Counted from the stretch's first letter, positions 17,709 through 27,265 are shown. The stretch: DNA of 64,000 nt from Alistipes sp. (GCA_017403125.1 JAFQOR010000029.1:1-64000); one strand, 5' to 3'. Translations and numbers: made by a program. The notes: generated from the sequence alone by a model not told the origin.

Positions 17709-17732
17709 CCGCCTAACCTATCAAAAAATAAT

Positions 17733-18449
17733 ATGCAGAAAGAGACAACCCTTGCGGGTATCGACTTTTCGGAGGGCTACATCGCCGTCATTGACAAACC
17801 CTATGAGTGGACCTCGGCAGATGTGGTGCGCAAGATAAAGTTCCAATTGCGAAAATGTGGCTATCCCAAGATAAAGATTGGACATGCCGGGACACTCGAC
17901 CCCCTTGCCACAGGCATACTTTTGGTCTGCATTGGACGTGCCACAAAACTTGTCGAGAAGCTACAAGGCGAAGAGAAGGAGTACGTTGCCGAGCTCATGC
18001 TTGGTGCGACGACGCCCAGCGGCGATTTGGAGCACGACATCGACCACCACTACCCCACAGAGCATATCACACGCGAAAGTGTCGAAGAGGCTCTGCGCTC
18101 ACTCACGGGCGAGCGCGAACAGCTCCCCCCACTCTACTCGGCAAAGAAGATACAGGGTGTGCGCGCCTATGAGTTTGCCCGCGCCGGCGAGGAGGTGGAG
18201 TTGAAAAAGGCCCTTATCAACATCTACGAGATGGAGCTCTTGGAGTACGATATGCCACGCATCAAGATACGTGTGCGTTGCAGCAAGGGCACCTACATCC
18301 GCTCGCTCGCCTTCGAGATTGGCGAGAAGCTCGCAAGCGGTGCCTACCTACACTCGTTGCGCCGTTCGCGCAGCGGAGGCTTCGTCGTTGAACATGCATG
18401 GACACTCGACGAATTTATGGAAAAATTGCGTGAGTGTGAAACAAAATAG
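17733..18449 (+). CDS. truB: tRNA pseudouridine-55 synthase TruB
   Basis: TruB makes pseudouridine 55 in the T-loop of most tRNAs. The 238-residue protein carries the motif-I region IDKPYEWTSADVVRKIK and the catalytic segment GHAGTLDPLATGIL with Asp56. The later YSAKKIQGVRAYEFAR block and CSKGTYIRSLAFEIG block are typical. It lacks a C-terminal PUA extension, like the shorter family members. It lies 24 bases after uppP and 56 before queA, another tRNA modification gene. Confidence 0.96.
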   Translation: MQKETTLAGIDFSEGYIAVIDKPYEWTSADVVRKIKFQLRKCGYPKIKIGHAGTLDPLATGILLVCIGRATKLVEKLQGEEKEYVAELMLGATTPSGDLEHDIDHHYPTEHITRESVEEALRSLTGEREQLPPLYSAKKIQGVRAYEFARAGEEVELKKALINIYEMELLEYDMPRIKIRVRCSKGTYIRSLAFEIGEKLASGAYLHSLRRSRSGGFVVEHAWTLDEFMEKLRECETK

Positions 18450-18505
18450 CGAGTTTTGCGTATAATATTTGATTGTCACACGTTTTATTTGAAAAGTTAT
18501 AGCGC

Positions 18506-19555
18506 ATGAAGTTATCGCAGTATGGTTACGAGTTCTCGCAGGATATGATAGCCAAGTATCCTACGACAAATCGTGACGACGCACGCCTTATGGTTCTACA
18601 TCGCTCGACAGGCGAAATCGAACATCGAATTTTCAAGGATATTATAGAGTACTTCGACGAGAAGGATATGTTCGTGTTCAACGACACGAAGGTCTTCCCG
18701 GCACGCTTACAAGGCTGCAAGGAGAAGACCGGTGCCGACATCGAGATATTCCTACTCCGCGAGCTCAACCGTGAGTTGCGCCTTTGGGATGTGTTGGTAG
18801 ATCCCGCGCGTAAGATTCGCATCGGCAACAAGCTCTTCTTTGGCGATGATGAGCTTATGGGCGCCGAGGTTATCGATAACACCACATCGCGAGGTCGCAC
18901 CTTGCGCTTCCTCTTCGATGGCTCGTACGAGGAGTTCAAGAGTGCACTCTATGCTATGGGCGAGACGCCGCTGCCCCGCTGGGTACGCGAAAAGGTGGAG
19001 CCCGAAGACGAGGAGTGGTATCAGACCATTTACGCCAAGAACGAGGGTGCCGTAGCAGCCCCCACGGCCGGCCTTCACTTCTCGAAACATCTGTTGAAGC
19101 GCATGGAGATTAAGGGTATCGATAGCTCGTTCATAACGTTGCACGTGGGTCTTGGCAACTTCCGCACCGTCGATGTTGAGGATTTGTCGAAGCATAAAAT
19201 GGACTCGGAGCAGTTCATAATAACACCGGAGGCTGTCGAGAGCATCAACACAGCAAAGCGCAACGGGCACAAAATTGTAGCCATAGGCACAACCGTTATG
19301 CGTGCTATGGAGACCGCCGTATCGGTTGGTGGCATGCTCAAACCCATGGAGGGTTGGACCAATAAGTTTATCTTCCACCCCTATCAGTTTACCTCTGCCG
19401 ACGCCTTCGTGTCAAACTTCCATCTGCCCTACTCTACGCAGCTTATGATGGTTGCTGCGTATGGCGGCTACGATGAGGTGATGAATGCCTACGAGATAGC
19501 ACGTAAGGAGGGCTACCGTTTTGGCACCTATGGTGACGCAATGTTGATTTTATAG
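18506..19555 (+). CDS. queA: QueA, tRNA preQ1(34) ribosyltransferase-isomerase
   Basis: QueA transfers and isomerises the ribosyl part of S-adenosylmethionine onto preQ1 at tRNA position 34, forming epoxyqueuosine. The 349-residue length is normal. Recognisable blocks are [13 protein letters not shown] near residue 57, [13 protein letters not shown] near 186, [12 protein letters not shown] near 210 and the near-terminal GDAMLIL. No other queuosine gene lies in the window. A promoter for the next gene is embedded in the last codons of queA (TTG at 19544, TATTTTTG at 19567). Confidence 0.96.
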   Translation: MKLSQYGYEFSQDMIAKYPTTNRDDARLMVLHRSTGEIEHRIFKDIIEYFDEKDMFVFNDTKVFPARLQGCKEKTGADIEIFLLRELNRELRLWDVLVDPARKIRIGNKLFFGDDELMGAEVIDNTTSRGRTLRFLFDGSYEEFKSALYAMGETPLPRWVREKVEPEDEEWYQTIYAKNEGAVAAPTAGLHFSKHLLKRMEIKGIDSSFITLHVGLGNFRTVDVEDLSKHKMDSEQFIITPEAVESINTAKRNGHKIVAIGTTVMRAMETAVSVGGMLKPMEGWTNKFIFHPYQFTSADAFVSNFHLPYSTQLMMVAAYGGYDEVMNAYEIARKEGYRFGTYGDAMLIL

Positions 19556-19566
19556 AAAATTTTTAC

Positions 19567-19574
19567 TATTTTTG
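19567..19574 (+). promoter_or_regulatory. Promoter of the GT5-like gene, TATTTTTG
   Basis: TATTTTTG with a TTG at 19544-19546, 20 bases upstream, inside the 3' end of queA. Predicted start near 19578, giving a leader of only 8-17 bases. Confidence 0.55.
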
Positions 19575-19594
19575 CATAGTAAAGGATGGATATT

Positions 19595-20401
19595 ATGGCA
19601 ACACAAAAAATTTTGTACGTCTGTCAGGAGATCGCTCCCTATCTTCCGGAGAATGAGCTCTCGACATTGAGCCTTGACATGGCACGCCAAATGCAGGAGC
19701 GCGGTGTTGAAGTACGTACTTTCATGCCACGCTACGGATGTATCAACGAACGTAGATGCCAGCTACACGAGGTTATACGCCTTTCGGGCATGAACCTCAT
19801 TATCAACGACAACGACCACCAACTCATAATCAAGGTGGCGTCGATACCTTCGGCGCGTATCCAGATATACTTTATCGATAACGACGACTACTTCACTCGC
19901 CGTGCCGTATTGCGCGACGCAGAGGGTGTATTATTCGAGGATAACGATAACCGAGCCATATTCTTCGCACGAGGCATGCTCGAAACCGTGAAGAAGTTGC
20001 GCTGGACACCAACCGTCGTACACTGCCACGGCTGGTTCTCGGCAATAGCACCTATGTATCTTAAAAAGGTCTTCTATGACGACCCCTTGTTCCGCGATAT
20101 AAAGATTGTTCTCTCGCTCACGGGCGACGAGTTCGAAGGCGAGCTATCGAAGGAGTTTAAGCAGAAGCTCGAAGGTGAGGGTATCATGGATAGCAATATG
20201 AAAATTTTGGAGAATCCCTCATACGAAAACCTATATCGCTTCGTTATTGATTATGCCGATGGCATCATAGCTACCTCGGCAGCAGCATCACCCACACTCT
20301 TGGAGTATGCACGTAGCCGAGGCAAGAAGGTCTTGGACTACATGGAGGGTGACGCCAAAGATATCTTTGATAATTACAAGAGATTCTATGACGAATTGTA
20401 G
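19595..20401 (+). CDS. Glycogen/starch synthase-like protein, GT5 N-domain only
   Basis: A 268-residue protein from the ATG at 19595 (an ATG at 19586 adds MDI). It matches the N-terminal Rossmann domain of GT5 glycogen synthases: KILYVCQEIAPYLPENELS at the start, RGVEVRTFMPRYGCINER, and the VVHCHGWFSAIAPMYLK motif near residue 148. The second half of a true synthase, the GT1 domain with the sugar-nucleotide and catalytic residues, is missing; the protein ends at FYDEL. The usual KxGGL loop reads LPENEL. Such single-domain proteins occur across Bacteroidota next to a DUF4270 gene, as here. A catalytic role is doubtful; a binding or structural role is possible. Confidence 0.8.
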   Translation: MATQKILYVCQEIAPYLPENELSTLSLDMARQMQERGVEVRTFMPRYGCINERRCQLHEVIRLSGMNLIINDNDHQLIIKVASIPSARIQIYFIDNDDYFTRRAVLRDAEGVLFEDNDNRAIFFARGMLETVKKLRWTPTVVHCHGWFSAIAPMYLKKVFYDDPLFRDIKIVLSLTGDEFEGELSKEFKQKLEGEGIMDSNMKILENPSYENLYRFVIDYADGIIATSAAASPTLLEYARSRGKKVLDYMEGDAKDIFDNYKRFYDEL

Positions 20402-22058
20402 GTTTTTACTCGCTGCTATAACCACCCTGCTGGGTGCCGTATGTCTCTTTGGGGCGTGCACTACGGAGGTGGACTACTCTATGGGCGAGGAGTTCGTCCC
20501 CGAGGGTCAGCACATGGAGTTGCGCCGTAGGGTTTATAAGGGGGGTCGCGTATCGGATGGAGGCGTTGATATGGGCGAGATGTCCATATCATCGACACGT
20601 CTATATATCACCGACTCTATCGAATCGTCGAACTTGGATTACCTCTACTTCGGTAGCGAAAATAGCGATACCTACGGTCGCCGCAGAGCGGGTTTCATGA
20701 CACAGATGGTGTGTAATATGTCTCTCGATGAGGAGCATGGCTGGGGTTACCGGCCCATATTCGACTCTTTGCGCATGTCGTTGTATATCAAAGATTACCA
20801 TGGCGACACTACGATAAAGCAGCGATTCAACGTCTATGAGATTACCTCGAACAAATACTTCGAGATGTCGAAAGAGAGCGAGGATACGACGTTCTATATC
20901 AATTTTGACCCCAAGCCCTTCATCTCCGAGGAGCCAATCTTCACGTTTGTCTTCCCCAACCAGGAGAAGGGCGTATATGTTGGCAACATATCAAATCCCG
21001 TGGGTAGCGACGTGCTGTTGGAGCCGACCGGGGCAGCCACCGAGGACTACGTACGACGCCTAATGCTTATGACCTCGATGGACGAAAACGATGGCTATGC
21101 TGTGGATAGCGAAGGCATCTATGACGACGGCAACGAGAAACTCTTCGTAGAGCATATACGCGGCCTTTATATCGAGCCGGCAGAGGGCAGCGAGGGGGCA
21201 ATGTTCGCATCCGACATCGAGGAGACGGGTTTGATACTTTATAGTCGTAATCGCTACGAAGCAGACCCGACGATTATCAAAGATACGGTAATCATGGGCT
21301 ACAACTTCTACGTCAACCCCAACTTCTTCGATATAAATGCGGGCAACGTATCTATCGCCACCGTTAGCCACGACTTCACGGGTGTGGCAGGCATCGACGA
21401 AGAGGCTATTGACTCATCGCTCGGTATCGACGAGCGCGAAGTGGTACTTACGGGTTATGTCGATGGCATGGGAGGTGTAGTCACGGAGGTTACGTTTAGC
21501 GACGAGCTTATACAGTCGCTTGCCGACATCGTATTGAGCCACGACGACTCGACGATATCGGTTAATCAAGCACTTTTGTCGATATATGTCGAGGGCTCGG
21601 AATATGATTACAGAGCCATAAACTCAGCAACAATATCGCCTCTGCTTGATGCAGCGATGACGCGCATGGGTCTCTATACCGACTACGCCAAGAAGATTGC
21701 CGTAACGGACTATGCCTACACCGCCGAGTCGAATGTAACATTGGCCTACGACGGCTACTTGAACCGTTCGTTAGCATGCTATACGATGGATATATCCAAC
21801 TACATACAATCGCTGATGATTGCTGCGGCAGACAACCTTACGGAGGATGGCAAGAGCGTAAACCTTGACATCTTCTCCGAGGAGTATGAACCCGAGGCCG
21901 AGTCGTTAGTTTCTCACCGTCGCTTCTACATCGGACCCGAGGCTTATGGCTATTTCGGATTCGACAGACAGAGAATAATTGGTGGCGATGAGGCGGTTGG
22001 GGGCATCAAGAATAGCGCCCCGATAACACTGGATATAACATATACAATTGTAAATTAG
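20388..22058 (+). CDS. DUF4270 family lipoprotein
   Basis: A 556-residue lipoprotein. The start at 20388 overlaps the end of the preceding gene by 14 bases and gives a lipobox LLGAVCLFGAC with the acylated Cys at residue 24. The rest is beta-rich, with repeated acidic segments and the pattern of DUF4270 proteins (SSNLDYLYFGSENSDTYGRR near residue 80). It is probably exposed at the outer membrane. The overlap with the GT5-like gene implies translational coupling, and the pair recurs in Bacteroidota. No enzymatic motif is visible. Confidence 0.85.
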   Translation: MTNCRFLLAAITTLLGAVCLFGACTTEVDYSMGEEFVPEGQHMELRRRVYKGGRVSDGGVDMGEMSISSTRLYITDSIESSNLDYLYFGSENSDTYGRRRAGFMTQMVCNMSLDEEHGWGYRPIFDSLRMSLYIKDYHGDTTIKQRFNVYEITSNKYFEMSKESEDTTFYINFDPKPFISEEPIFTFVFPNQEKGVYVGNISNPVGSDVLLEPTGAATEDYVRRLMLMTSMDENDGYAVDSEGIYDDGNEKLFVEHIRGLYIEPAEGSEGAMFASDIEETGLILYSRNRYEADPTIIKDTVIMGYNFYVNPNFFDINAGNVSIATVSHDFTGVAGIDEEAIDSSLGIDEREVVLTGYVDGMGGVVTEVTFSDELIQSLADIVLSHDDSTISVNQALLSIYVEGSEYDYRAINSATISPLLDAAMTRMGLYTDYAKKIAVTDYAYTAESNVTLAYDGYLNRSLACYTMDISNYIQSLMIAAADNLTEDGKSVNLDIFSEEYEPEAESLVSHRRFYIGPEAYGYFGFDRQRIIGGDEAVGGIKNSAPITLDITYTIVN

Positions 22059-22085
22059 TGAGTAAGAGAGATAACATATCACAAT

Positions 22086-22121
22086 AGCAAACCTAAGCGT
22101 CTAACCTTAGGTTTTGCTGTT
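22086..22121 (+). terminator. Terminator after the DUF4270 gene
   Basis: AGCAAACCTAAG pairs with CTTAGGTTTTGCT (one bulged base) around an 8-base loop. It lies just upstream of the topA promoter. Confidence 0.65.
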
Positions 22122-22142
22122 GTATGAAGTTGTATTAAGAAC

Positions 22143-22150
22143 TATTTTTG
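22143..22150 (+). promoter_or_regulatory. topA promoter, TATTTTTG
   Basis: TATTTTTG with TTG at 22120-22122, 20 bases upstream. The predicted start, about 4 bases past the G, falls on the ATG at 22154. Confidence 0.5.
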
Positions 22151-22153
22151 GAG

Positions 22154-24460
22154 ATGCAGGAGAATTTAGTTATTGTTGAGTCACCCGCCAAAGCCAAGAC
22201 TATCGAGAAGTTTCTCGGCAAAGAGTACACCGTGAAGTCGAGCTTCGGACATATTCGTGACCTTGCGAAGAAGGGTCTCGGCATAAATATAGATAACGAG
22301 TACGAGCCACTCTACGAGATACCGGCAGACAAGCGCAAACTTGTCGATGAACTCACGCGCCTCGCAAACAGTGCCAAAACCGTGTGGTTGGCATCCGATG
22401 AAGACCGCGAGGGGGAGGCCATTGCATGGCACTTGGCAAAGGTGCTCAATCTGCCCATTGACCGCACAAAGCGCATTGTTTTTCACGAGATTACACAGCA
22501 GGCAATACTCAACGCCATAGCCAACCCGCGCACCATCGACATGAACCTCGTAAACGCACAACAGGCACGTCGAGTGTTGGATAGATTGGTAGGCTTCGAG
22601 CTCTCGCCCGTATTATGGAAAAAGGTGCGCCCGGCACTCTCGGCAGGACGAGTGCAGAGTGTTGCCGTACGTCTTATCGTCGAGCGTGAGCGCGATATTA
22701 TATCGTTTAACTCAACGGCTCAATTCCGTGTTGTTGGTCAGTTCTACCCCACGTCGGATAGCTCGAAGACGCTGTTCAAGGCGACGCTGTCGCAGAGTTT
22801 TGAGCGTAGAGAGGATGCCGAACAGTTCCTTCGCGACTGCATTGGCGAGCAGTTCACCGTATCGAAGGTCGAGGAAAAACCCGTGCAGCGATACCCGGCA
22901 GCCCCCTTTACTACATCGACCTTGCAGCAGGAGGCAAGCCGCAAGCTGGGTATGAGCGTATCACAGACAATGTCGGTGGCACAGAGGCTCTACGAGCAGG
23001 GTCTTATTACCTATATGCGTACCGACTCGGTAAATCTGTCACAGATGGCAATAACACAGTGCAAGAACGAGATTACGCGTCTATATGGTGCAAAATACTC
23101 ATATCCGCACAATTTCAAGACCAAGACAAAGGGTGCGCAGGAGGCACACGAGGCTATACGCCCCTCATACATCGAACGTCACGAGATTGAGGGCAGCGCA
23201 GCCGAGAAACGCCTCTACGACCTTATCTGGAAGCGCACCGTAGCATCGCAGATGGTGCCCGCCGAACTTGACCGCACACAGATTATCATCAATCTACAAC
23301 GCCGCTCGGAGCAGTTTGTAGCCATAGGTGAGGTGATGCGCTTCGACGGCTTCATGCGTCTATACTCGGAATCCACCGACGACGACGCCACACAGGAGGG
23401 GGATGGCAATATACTTCCCAAGACATCGCTTGGCGACAACCTGACGGCTACAACAATAACGGCTACCGAGCGTTACACACAAGCACCACCGCGTTACAGC
23501 GAGGCTACGCTCGTCAAGCGACTCGAAGAGCTTGGCATTGGCCGTCCTTCGACATACGCCCCGACAATCACCACAATCATCAATCGCGGATATGTCGTGC
23601 GTCAGAATCGCGATGCAATGAAGCGCTCGCTGCAACAATTGACACTCGTAGATGGCAAGATTAGCGATAAGAGCATTGTCGAGAGCTATGGCAAGGAGAA
23701 GAACCGCCTTGCACCGACCGACATCGGCATGGTTGTAAACGATTACCTCGAAGAGCAGTTCTCATCGATTATGGACTACAACTTCACGGCAAATGTCGAG
23801 AAGGAGTTCGACCGCGTGGCAGATGGCGACATTACCTGGACTCGCATGATAAACGACTTCTACCACCCCTTCCACCGCTTGGTGGATGAGGCGGTAGGCA
23901 CACAGAATGACCGCTCGCACAACGCCGTACGCGAGCTCGGCATCGACCCCAAGAGTGGTTTCGCTGTTCGAGCACGCATAGGTCGCTATGGTCCTATGGT
24001 TGAGATAGTCGATAGCAAGGAGGAGAAGGTGCAGTTCGCATCGCTCAAAAAGGGGCAGCTCATCGAGTCGATAACCTTGGAGGAGGCTCTCGAACTATTT
24101 GCCCTACCTCGCAACCTCGGCGACATGGATGGTGAGCCCCTGATGGTGGGTATCGGCAAATTTGGACCCTACATCCGCCATGGCAAGAGCTTTACGTCGC
24201 TGGGCAAGGGCGATGACCCATATACCATAACGCGCGAAAGAGCCGAGGAGCTGCTCAACGAAAACCGAGAGAAGCAGCGTGCAGCATCCGTACCCTTGCG
24301 CAAGTTCGAGGAGGATGCAGACATGCTTATAAAGAGCGGCATGTATGGCCCCTATATCGCATATAAAGGCAAGAACTATCGCTTGCCAAAGGGAGCAAAT
24401 CCCAACACAGTAAGCTTCACCGAGTGCCAGCGTATCATAGCCAAGAGTAAGACGAAGTAG
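22154..24460 (+). CDS. topA: DNA topoisomerase I
   Basis: TopA relaxes negative supercoils. The protein has 768 residues from the ATG at 22154; a TTG two codons upstream is possible but would overlap the -7 box. The TOPRIM domain begins LVIVESPAKAKTIEKFLG and includes the acidic DEDREGEAIAWH motif. The active-site tyrosine lies in GLITYMRTDSVNLS near residue 290. The C-terminal part has repeats of the FGPYIRHGKSF and YGPYIAYKGKNYRLPKG type rather than four-cysteine zinc fingers, the arrangement common in Bacteroidota. It is a single-gene unit with an unusually close promoter. Confidence 0.97.
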   Translation: MQENLVIVESPAKAKTIEKFLGKEYTVKSSFGHIRDLAKKGLGINIDNEYEPLYEIPADKRKLVDELTRLANSAKTVWLASDEDREGEAIAWHLAKVLNLPIDRTKRIVFHEITQQAILNAIANPRTIDMNLVNAQQARRVLDRLVGFELSPVLWKKVRPALSAGRVQSVAVRLIVERERDIISFNSTAQFRVVGQFYPTSDSSKTLFKATLSQSFERREDAEQFLRDCIGEQFTVSKVEEKPVQRYPAAPFTTSTLQQEASRKLGMSVSQTMSVAQRLYEQGLITYMRTDSVNLSQMAITQCKNEITRLYGAKYSYPHNFKTKTKGAQEAHEAIRPSYIERHEIEGSAAEKRLYDLIWKRTVASQMVPAELDRTQIIINLQRRSEQFVAIGEVMRFDGFMRLYSESTDDDATQEGDGNILPKTSLGDNLTATTITATERYTQAPPRYSEATLVKRLEELGIGRPSTYAPTITTIINRGYVVRQNRDAMKRSLQQLTLVDGKISDKSIVESYGKEKNRLAPTDIGMVVNDYLEEQFSSIMDYNFTANVEKEFDRVADGDITWTRMINDFYHPFHRLVDEAVGTQNDRSHNAVRELGIDPKSGFAVRARIGRYGPMVEIVDSKEEKVQFASLKKGQLIESITLEEALELFALPRNLGDMDGEPLMVGIGKFGPYIRHGKSFTSLGKGDDPYTITRERAEELLNENREKQRAASVPLRKFEEDADMLIKSGMYGPYIAYKGKNYRLPKGANPNTVSFTECQRIIAKSKTK

Positions 24461-24533
24461 TCAAATAAAGTGGATAGAGCGCAGGCACGGAGCCATTTAG
24501 AAAAAATTATATATACCTTAAAACTAACTTATT

Positions 24534-25718
24534 ATGAAGAGAATCATTGTTTTTGCACTCGGTCTTATGCTGACCACAGGTGCAATGGCGCAGGACGAGG
24601 CGCCCCAGGGTTACCAGTTCACCGACCAGAAGGTGAACCCCGCAACCTCTGTTAAGGATCAGTCACGCAGTGGCACATGCTGGGCATACTCATGCCTTGG
24701 TTTCGTCGAGAGCGAGATTATGAAGGCTGGCGGTGAGGAGCTCGACCTGTCGGCTATGTGGGTTGTGCGCAACATCTATTTCGAGAAGGCTGTTAAGTAT
24801 ATCCGCCTTCACGGTCACCTCAACTTTGCTGTTGGCGGAAATGCTGGCGACGTTATCACAGCTATCCGTGACTACGGCATCGTTCCCACCGAGGTATATC
24901 CCGGTTTGAACTATGGCACCGAGAAGCCCTATTTTGATGAAATCGACGCTGTCTTGAAGGCATACGTTGAGGCTGTTGTTGAGGCACCTAACAAGACTCT
25001 CACCACAGCCTGGCAGGATGGTTTGAATGGCATCCTGGATGCATACTTCGGCGAGCGCCCCGAGACCTTCACCTACAATGGCAAGGAGTACACTCCCAAG
25101 TCGTTTGCAGAGTCGTTGCCCATCAACGTTGAGGACTACGTGGACCTTACCTCATACACACACCACCCCTTCTACGAGAAGTTTATCCTCGAAATTCCCG
25201 ACAACTGGCGCTGGCACCAGCAGTACAACCTGCCTTTGGACGAGCTTATGCGCACCTTGGACTATGCTATCGACAACGGCTACACTATCGAGTGGGGTGC
25301 AGATGTTAGCGAGTTGGGCTTCAACCGCACCTTGGCCATCGGTATTATCCCCGAGGATGAGGTAGAGAGCATGGAGGGAACCGAGGCAGAGAAGTGGGGT
25401 GCCCTTACTCCCGCCGAGCGTCAGCGCGCTCTTTACAGCTTTGAGCGCCCCGTACAGGAGAAGGTTATCACACAGGAGATGCGCCAGGAGGCCTTTGACA
25501 ACTATCAGACTACCGACGACCACGGTATGCAGATCGTAGGTTACGCCGTAGATCAGAATGGCACACGCTTCTACAAGGTTAAGAACTCATGGGATGTACG
25601 TCCTCCCTACGATGGCTACTACTACTTCTCTCGCCCCTTCGTAGAGTACAAGACCATGTCGTTCCTGCTCAACAAGAACGCCATTCCGAAGGATATTCGC
25701 AAGAAGCTCGGTTTGTAG
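24534..25718 (+). CDS. Secreted C1-family cysteine peptidase
   Basis: A 394-residue peptidase of the papain/bleomycin-hydrolase (PepC) type. A signal peptide (MKRIIVFALGLMLTTGAMAQ) makes it periplasmic or exported, unlike cytosolic PepC. The catalytic Cys49 is in QSRSGTCWAYS, His330 in DDHGMQIVGYA and Asn351 in KNSWDV. The C terminus (KDIRKKLGL) may correspond to the tail that in bleomycin hydrolases enters the active site. Likely function is aminopeptidase or short-peptide hydrolysis. It is a single-gene unit; two hairpins follow. Confidence 0.92.
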   Translation: MKRIIVFALGLMLTTGAMAQDEAPQGYQFTDQKVNPATSVKDQSRSGTCWAYSCLGFVESEIMKAGGEELDLSAMWVVRNIYFEKAVKYIRLHGHLNFAVGGNAGDVITAIRDYGIVPTEVYPGLNYGTEKPYFDEIDAVLKAYVEAVVEAPNKTLTTAWQDGLNGILDAYFGERPETFTYNGKEYTPKSFAESLPINVEDYVDLTSYTHHPFYEKFILEIPDNWRWHQQYNLPLDELMRTLDYAIDNGYTIEWGADVSELGFNRTLAIGIIPEDEVESMEGTEAEKWGALTPAERQRALYSFERPVQEKVITQEMRQEAFDNYQTTDDHGMQIVGYAVDQNGTRFYKVKNSWDVRPPYDGYYYFSRPFVEYKTMSFLLNKNAIPKDIRKKLGL

Positions 25719-25726
25719 TATAAACC

Positions 25727-25764
25727 CACTCTGCCGGAGCAATATAACGACACGCAGCAGAGTG
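25727..25764 (+). terminator. Weak hairpin after the peptidase gene
   Basis: CACTCTGC (25727-25734) pairs with GCAGAGTG (25757-25764). It has no T-run and precedes a much stronger hairpin. Confidence 0.35.
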
Positions 25765-25785
25765 ACTACATACAAAGATTAAACA

Positions 25786-25820
25786 GGGGATGACCAAGTA
25801 ACTTTTGGTCATCCCCTATT
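25786..25820 (+). terminator. Terminator after the peptidase gene
   Basis: A perfect 12-bp stem, GGGGATGACCAA (25786-25797) with TTGGTCATCCCC (25805-25816), and a 7-base loop, followed by TATT. It can also serve the small leftward lipoprotein gene. Confidence 0.75.
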
Positions 25821-25893
25821 GTGTGGTGTTACACCAATAAAACGCCCACCCGAATCAATGAATGGTGGTATATCGCCTCACATTATCCGACTA

Positions 25894-26022
25894 CTAATAG
25901 CAATAATAGTCCTCCCAAATAATTATCACACACTCTTCGCCGCTATTTTCTGGTTCCGAATCACATGATGTAAAACCAACCACTGAAATTGCTGCAACCA
26001 AAAGTAAAAAAAGCTTCTTCAT
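25894..26022 (-). CDS. 42-residue predicted lipoprotein
   Basis: A very short leftward gene in the 590-base stretch between the peptidase and lipA. It begins MKKLFLLLVAAISVVGFTSC, a textbook lipoprotein signal with the acylated Cys at residue 20. The mature part is 22 residues, acidic and aromatic (DSEPENSGEE, then IIIWEDYYCY) with two more cysteines at 31 and 41. The clean lipobox, the ATG directly before it and the stop after the aromatic tail make it more than a chance frame. No -7 box is evident. Function unknown. It could also be the remnant of a longer protein. Confidence 0.6.
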   Translation of the reverse strand: MKKLFLLLVAAISVVGFTSCDSEPENSGEECVIIIWEDYYCY

Positions 26023-26039
26023 AATTTTAATGTTTTTAT

Positions 26040-26310
26040 AGGTTAATATTATTTGTCGTCTGTTTGCTGCGCTTTTTTGTTCGCTCTTTGACTATATAGA
26101 GACTCTAACAACCGCATTTCTATCATCTGTACGAATATTTATCGAAATCTTAATACCCAACAATATCTACATGCCACATCAGAGATAATTTATCGAAGCC
26201 CAAATGTTGCATCACACCTACTTGCCCATATCCACCATCACTAAACATGACACAAGAGAGAAAAATTCCTACTAAAATTTTGATAGAATATAAGTATATG
26301 GTATAAAAAA
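26040..26310. other. AT-rich intergenic stretch, nothing recognised
   Basis: Between the small lipoprotein gene and the lipA promoter I see no frame, strong hairpin or repeat. It presumably holds the leftward promoter of the small lipoprotein gene. Confidence 0.5.
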
Positions 26311-26333
26311 TTTGCAGTTATTGAATTTTTTTG

Positions 26334-26341
26334 TACTTTTG
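26334..26341 (+). promoter_or_regulatory. lipA promoter, TACTTTTG
   Basis: TACTTTTG with TTTG at 26311-26314, 19 bases upstream. Predicted leader of about 24 bases to the ATG at 26369. Confidence 0.65.
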
Positions 26342-26368
26342 CATCAATTGGAAAAAAGTGAACTTAAA

Positions 26369-27265
26369 ATGCCGAAGGTGCGTGAGTTAAAAACAGAGTA
26401 TCTGAGGAAGCCCGAATGGCTGAAAATCAGCCTGCGAAGTACGGCGGATACGGCAGATGTCGAACACATCGTTGAGGGGCGTTGTCTGCATACGATATGC
26501 AGCAGCGGAATGTGCCCCAATAAGGCGGAGTGTTGGAGTCGTCGTACCGCAACGTTCATGATTTTGGGTGATATATGTACTCGTAACTGTCGCTTCTGTG
26601 CTACGCAGACCGGACGTCCCCTGCCTCCCGACGAGGCAGAGCCCGATAAGGTAGCGGAGAGCGTCAAGCTCATGGGGCTGAGGCATGTTGTCGTTACATC
26701 GGTTACACGCGACGACCTTCCGGACCATGGTGCCGCCATTTGGGCACGAACGGTAGAGGCTATACGACGCGAAAACCCCGATGCAACAATAGAGCTCCTT
26801 ATTTCCGATATGGATGCCCGCCCCGAACTTATTGACGTGGTATTGGCATCTCGTCCCGACATTGTGGGACACAATATCGAAACCGTTGAAAGACTGACTC
26901 CCGAGGTGCGTTCGCGTGCGAAGTATCGTACGTCGCTTCAAACATTGAAGCATATAGCCGATAGTGGAGCAGTTGCCAAGAGCGGTCTTATGGTCGGCTT
27001 GGGCGAGAGCGACGAGGAGGTGTTGGCAACGCTGAAAGATCTACGCGACGTAGGTGTCAGCATCGTAACCCTCGGTCAATATCTACGTCCTACAAAGGAG
27101 CACTATCCCGTCAGGGCATACATCACTCCCGAAAAGTTTGAAGAGTACCGACTTAAAGCTCTTGAAATGGGTTTCAGCTATTGTGCGAGTGCACCACTGG
27201 TGCGTTCGTCATATTTGGCAGATGCCGCACTTGAAGCTGTTAAGAAGGTATGCAAAAAAGGGTAA
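26369..27265 (+). CDS. lipA: Lipoyl synthase
   Basis: LipA is a radical SAM enzyme that inserts two sulfurs into protein-bound octanoyl groups to make lipoate. The 298-residue protein starts MPKVRELKTE. It has the auxiliary-cluster cysteines Cys44, Cys49 and Cys55 (CX4CX5C) and the radical SAM cluster CTRNCRFC at 70-77. The C-terminal VRSSYLAD contains the serine that completes the auxiliary cluster. An open frame extends upstream, but the promoter and conservation support this start. lipB overlaps its end by 16 bases, so the two are translationally coupled. Confidence 0.97.
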   Translation: MPKVRELKTEYLRKPEWLKISLRSTADTADVEHIVEGRCLHTICSSGMCPNKAECWSRRTATFMILGDICTRNCRFCATQTGRPLPPDEAEPDKVAESVKLMGLRHVVVTSVTRDDLPDHGAAIWARTVEAIRRENPDATIELLISDMDARPELIDVVLASRPDIVGHNIETVERLTPEVRSRAKYRTSLQTLKHIADSGAVAKSGLMVGLGESDEEVLATLKDLRDVGVSIVTLGQYLRPTKEHYPVRAYITPEKFEEYRLKALEMGFSYCASAPLVRSSYLADAALEAVKKVCKKG

